The notes beneath the pieces were generated by a model that was not told the origin of the DNA, did not search any database, and saw only the letters and a program-made list of their open reading frames with translations. The translations under genes and the position numbers were made by a program. Below are positions 60,782 through 64,000 of a stretch of DNA of 64,000 bases, piece by piece; the first letter of the stretch is position 1, and each line of letters begins with the position of its first letter. Source of the stretch: Paraburkholderia solisilvae (GTDB taxonomy: Bacteria; Pseudomonadota; Gammaproteobacteria; Burkholderiales; Burkholderiaceae); contig NZ_CADIKF010000042.1 of NCBI RefSeq assembly GCF_902859875.1, forward strand, positions 1-64,000, written 5' to 3'.

Positions 60782-61046
60782 CGTGCGTGTGAAACGCAAA
60801 CAGCCTTGCAGGCAGCGTAGCCCGCGAGGCTGTTGAGCAGGTTTCGGTCGGCATCCCGTTGCGGTCTGATCGTGCAGCCGGCGTGCAACGGCATCAGGGC
60901 ACACGCGCTCGATCGCATCCGGTGGTGCACAAGTGCATCGAGTACACGGGCGCTTGGGTACATCTGCATCCGCTGCGCAGGCGCATCGCGCACACCAACG
61001 CGCATCGCGTAGCGCCTCGACGCCAGCAGCGACCACCCATCACACA
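60782..61046. other. Spacer before the aceB remnant
   Basis: 265 bp, no gene. An 8-bp inverted repeat (AACAGCCT near 60799, complement at 60827) may terminate the preceding gene weakly. Confidence 0.4.
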
Positions 61047-61410
61047 TCACAACGCTTCGTAAAGCGGCAACGTCAGAAACTCGGTGAAGTCCGCCGACGT
61101 TGTCCGAGCGCACGCCGGCCATCGCGTTCTCGTTCGCGGCCGGGTCGTTGCGGATCGGAATCAGCGCGCTCATACGCCGATCGCAGGCGCGTGACGGCGG
61201 TGGCAGGTCTTCAGCAGCGCGAGCGCGTAGGCGCGCATGAACGGCGCGGTCATCGTGATCTGCGCGCGGTCGGCAAGGCAGAACGCCTGATCATGTTTGA
61301 ACTTCTTGATCGCCGAAAAGATGTAGTCCCAGCGGCCCGCGTTCAGGCCCGCGCTGTGTTCGCGCAGCTCATACAGTCATACCCTGCGCAAGGGTCGACG
61401 GGTTCGCCAT
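61047..61410 (-). pseudogene. aceB: Malate synthase A (aceB) remnant with internal deletions and a frameshift
   Basis: Minus-strand pieces match malate synthase A in the right order but three frames or junctions. The first is a start with GGAG upstream and MANPSTLAQGMTV (61410-61372), then a stop. The second, from 61373, is YELREHSAGLNAGRWDYIFS, continuing through FKHDQAFCLADRAQITMT, PFMRAYALALLKTCHRRHAP and AIG. After a 1-nt frameshift comes MSALIPIRNDPAANENAMAG (from 61173), then a jump to the C-terminus DFTEFLTLPLYEAL and stop (61047). About 120 codons remain of a roughly 530-codon gene, so it cannot be functional. Lies between the GGCT gene and the divergent LysR gene, where an intact aceB is expected in relatives. 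Confidence 0.9.
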
Positions 61411-61669
61411 AGGTGCTCTCCTCGGCCGGTCAGATGAGTCAGTGCAAGCGGCGCGTGCGATGCCCGGTCGGTCGGCGCACCGGGGCAGCGGTGCGGGTGC
61501 GGAAAACGGCATCGCACGGCGCCGGCTTGCCTGATTCAGAAAAGAATTTTATTAATGACTGTAGGGCGATAAAAAGACCCGAACGCTCACTTGATCTTTT
61601 ACTTTCACCCGCATAATCTGTCCTTTTTGCTGCTCTTTGCCGCGCCACCAGCGCGCGCATCCCGTCCAG

Positions 61670-62572
61670 ATGGACCGTTTCAAGCAGATCGAAACCTTCG
61701 CCACGGTCGTCGCGCGCGGCAGTCTGTCCGCGGCCGCGCAGCTCGAGGGTGTGGCGCCCGCGATCATCGGCCGCCGCATCGACGCGCTCGAAGAGCGCCT
61801 GGGCGTCAAGCTGCTGGTGCGCACCACGCGGCGCATCACGCTGACCTTCGAAGGCACGGCGTTTCTCGAAGACTGCCAGCGCATCCTGAACGACATGCAC
61901 AACGCGGAAGCGAGCGTGTCGGCCGGCGGCGTGAAGGCAAGCGGGCACCTGCGCGTGTCGGCGCCGGCCGGCTTCGGGCGGCGCCATGTCGCGCCGCTCG
62001 TCGCCGCATTCACGGCCGCGCATCCGGACGTGACGGTCACGCTCGATCTGTCGGACCGGCTCGTCGATCTCGTCAACGAAGGCTTCGATTGCGCAGTGCG
62101 GCTCGGCGAGTTGCCCGATTCGTCGCTCGTGTCGCTGCGGCTGGGCGAGAATCGCCGCGTGTGTGTCGGCGCGCCGGCGTATCTGATGCGTCAGCGCACG
62201 CCGCACACACTGGCCGACCTCGCGCATCACAATTGCCTCGCGCTCGCGGCGAGCGCGAACCAGCAACGCGGCTGGGTGTTCGAGCAGGACGGCAAGGTGG
62301 TGACGATCAAGGTGGCCGGCACGATGGAATGCTCGGACGGCGCGGTGCTGCACGACTGGTGTCTGGCCGGCCACGGGCTCGCGTGGCGTTCATGGTGGGA
62401 AGTCGGCGCGGATCTCGCGGCCGGGCGTCTTGTCACCGTGCTCGATGCATTCGCCGCACCGCCGATCGGTATTCATGCGGTCTTCGCGCAGCGCCGCCAC
62501 TTGCCGTTGCGCGTGCGGCTCTTTCTCGACTTCCTGAAGGACACCTACGCGCAGCCCAACTATTGGGGCTGA
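61670..62572 (+). CDS. LysR family transcriptional regulator
   Basis: 300 residues. N-terminal winged HTH (MDRFKQIETFATVVARGSLS, IDALEERLGVKLLVRTTRRI), then a LysR substrate-binding domain (SGHLRVSAPAGFGRRHVAPL, HDWCLAGHGLAWRSWWEVGA). Start at 61670 (MDRFKQ). Divergent from the aceB remnant; LysR genes usually control the divergent neighbour, so its classic target may have been lost. Confidence 0.93.
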   Translation: MDRFKQIETFATVVARGSLSAAAQLEGVAPAIIGRRIDALEERLGVKLLVRTTRRITLTFEGTAFLEDCQRILNDMHNAEASVSAGGVKASGHLRVSAPAGFGRRHVAPLVAAFTAAHPDVTVTLDLSDRLVDLVNEGFDCAVRLGELPDSSLVSLRLGENRRVCVGAPAYLMRQRTPHTLADLAHHNCLALAASANQQRGWVFEQDGKVVTIKVAGTMECSDGAVLHDWCLAGHGLAWRSWWEVGADLAAGRLVTVLDAFAAPPIGIHAVFAQRRHLPLRVRLFLDFLKDTYAQPNYWG

Positions 62573-62791
62573 GCACGAAGTTCGCTGTCCTGCCGGTCGG
62601 TGCGCGTCGCATCGACGCGCGCACCGCGCGGGTTTCCGATATGCGGACTCACCCTCAAGCGCCGCATGACAGCAATTTCGGCGCACTACAATCGTGTCAG
62701 CAGGCCTGACGCCGCCGCGCCGGTGCGCTCGCCGCCGGTGTCGATGCGCAGCAGGCCACTCGTGCACCCGCAGTCGACGACGGAGAGCACC

Positions 62792-63226
62792 ATGTTCAAG
62801 CATATCCTCGTACCGACCGATGGCTCGGAACTGTCGAAGAAAGCGATCGACGGCGCGATCGGTCTGGCGCAAGCAGTCGGTGCGCGCGTGACCGCCTATG
62901 CCTGTTTGCCGCAATATCCTTACTCGCCGTTTTCCGAAGTGGTGGTCGAGCCGCCGGTCGAATTCCAGGACCGCAGCGAGCGCGAAGCGCGCGATCATCT
63001 GCGCGAAGTCGAGGAGGCCGCGCGCGGTGCGGGCGTCGCGTGCACGAGCCAGACCAGCGTGCATCCGTCGCCGTACCTCGGCATCATCGAAGCGGCCGAG
63101 CAGGGCGGCTGCGATGTGATCTTCATGGCCTCGCATGGGCGGCGCGGCCTGGGCAGCCTGCTGATCGGCAGCGAGACGCAACGCGTGCTCACGCATACGA
63201 AGATTCCGGTGATCGTGTATCGCTGA
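62792..63226 (+). CDS. Universal stress protein, UspA family
   Basis: 144 residues. N-terminal MFKHILVPTDGSELSKKAID and the C-terminal ATP-binding loop MASHGRRGLGSLLIGSETQR (G-x2-G-x9-G-S/T). GGAG lies 8 nt before the ATG at 62792. Cytoplasmic. Convergent with aceA. Confidence 0.95.
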   Translation: MFKHILVPTDGSELSKKAIDGAIGLAQAVGARVTAYACLPQYPYSPFSEVVVEPPVEFQDRSEREARDHLREVEEAARGAGVACTSQTSVHPSPYLGIIEAAEQGGCDVIFMASHGRRGLGSLLIGSETQRVLTHTKIPVIVYR

Positions 63227-63261
63227 GGTCGATGGGCGCGCGCGACGGGCCGCGTGAAAGA

Positions 63262-63293
63262 GCGCGCGCACGACGTTGAGTCGGTGCGCGCGC
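63262..63293. other. GC-rich inverted repeat between usp and aceA
   Basis: GCGCGCGCAC (63262-63271) and its exact complement (63284-63293), 12-nt loop, no T-tract. It could limit read-through between the convergent genes. Confidence 0.45.
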
Positions 63294-63415
63294 CGAGGTC
63301 GTCTCGCTTCATGTCGTCCATGCCAATGCCGATGCATCTCAGGTGTGCATGGCGACGGACTGCTCGCCGAAGCTCACGCACCCTGGCGCCTGTCTTCTGA
63401 TCAGGCGAGCCCGAC

Positions 63416-64000
<585 letters not shown>

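Overview
The window is a high-GC piece of a beta-proteobacterial chromosome. The housekeeping gene order (fkpB/slyD-type FKBP, mutS, lplT-type transporter, suhB, trmJ, cysE, lpxH, ppiB, ppiA, cysS, accA, tilS, lysC, fabI, yejABEF, gltX) and the protein sequences point to Burkholderiales, most likely Burkholderia sensu lato (Burkholderia/Paraburkholderia type) chromosome 1. That placement is inference from recognised proteins, not from a database search. No prophage, transposase, CRISPR array or rRNA was seen.

Layout. 1-26 kb is core metabolism and genome maintenance: a DinG-type helicase, a ribosomal-oxygenase-type JmjC protein, FKBP isomerase, MutS, SuhB, the tRNA methyltransferase TrmJ, CysE, LpxH, two cyclophilins, a TPR protein, CysS, an AlkA-type glycosylase, AccA, TilS, LysC and tRNA-Ser(GCT). 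26-38 kb holds a small exported protein, FabI, a complete yejABEF-type peptide ABC importer, an NlpC/P60 hydrolase behind a near-consensus promoter, a patatin-like lipoprotein, GltX and tRNA-Ala(GGC). 38-39.6 kb has a cytochrome P460 and a DUF1223 protein.

39.96-56.6 kb is an accessory carbohydrate island. It has two complete CUT2-type (ribose/galactose family) ABC importers, one of them with both permease subunits fused in one polypeptide. It also has an NAD-dependent epimerase-family protein, an Asp/Glu-racemase-family protein, an SMP-30 lactonase, a metallo-beta-lactamase-fold hydrolase, a DUF849 beta-keto acid cleavage enzyme, an SDR dehydrogenase, and Crp- and GntR-type regulators. No sugar kinase, dehydratase or phosphate aldolase is present. 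This suggests a non-phosphorylative oxidative route ending in thiolytic-like cleavage by the DUF849 enzyme; the substrate is unknown. Two CRP-like sites 84 bp apart lie in the divergent promoter region.

56.9-64 kb has a tandemly duplicated tRNA-Glu/tRNA-Asp unit, a GNAT acetyltransferase, an AraC regulator, a gamma-glutamylcyclotransferase-fold protein, then a glyoxylate-shunt locus. In that locus the malate synthase gene (aceB) is reduced to fragments, while its LysR neighbour, a universal stress protein and isocitrate lyase (aceA, cut by the window end) are intact.

A recurring oddity is short, decaying tandem arrays, each with its own unit sequence, in the spacers: 11-bp units (before tilS, cysE and after lysC, and between duplicated tRNAs), 12-bp units (ppiA/TPR spacer, sugar island), 13-bp units (after trmJ, tilS/lysC spacer), a 36-bp in-frame array inside the TrmJ N-terminal extension and a 92-bp array upstream of lplT. 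A decayed duplicate of the lpxH 3' end is also present.
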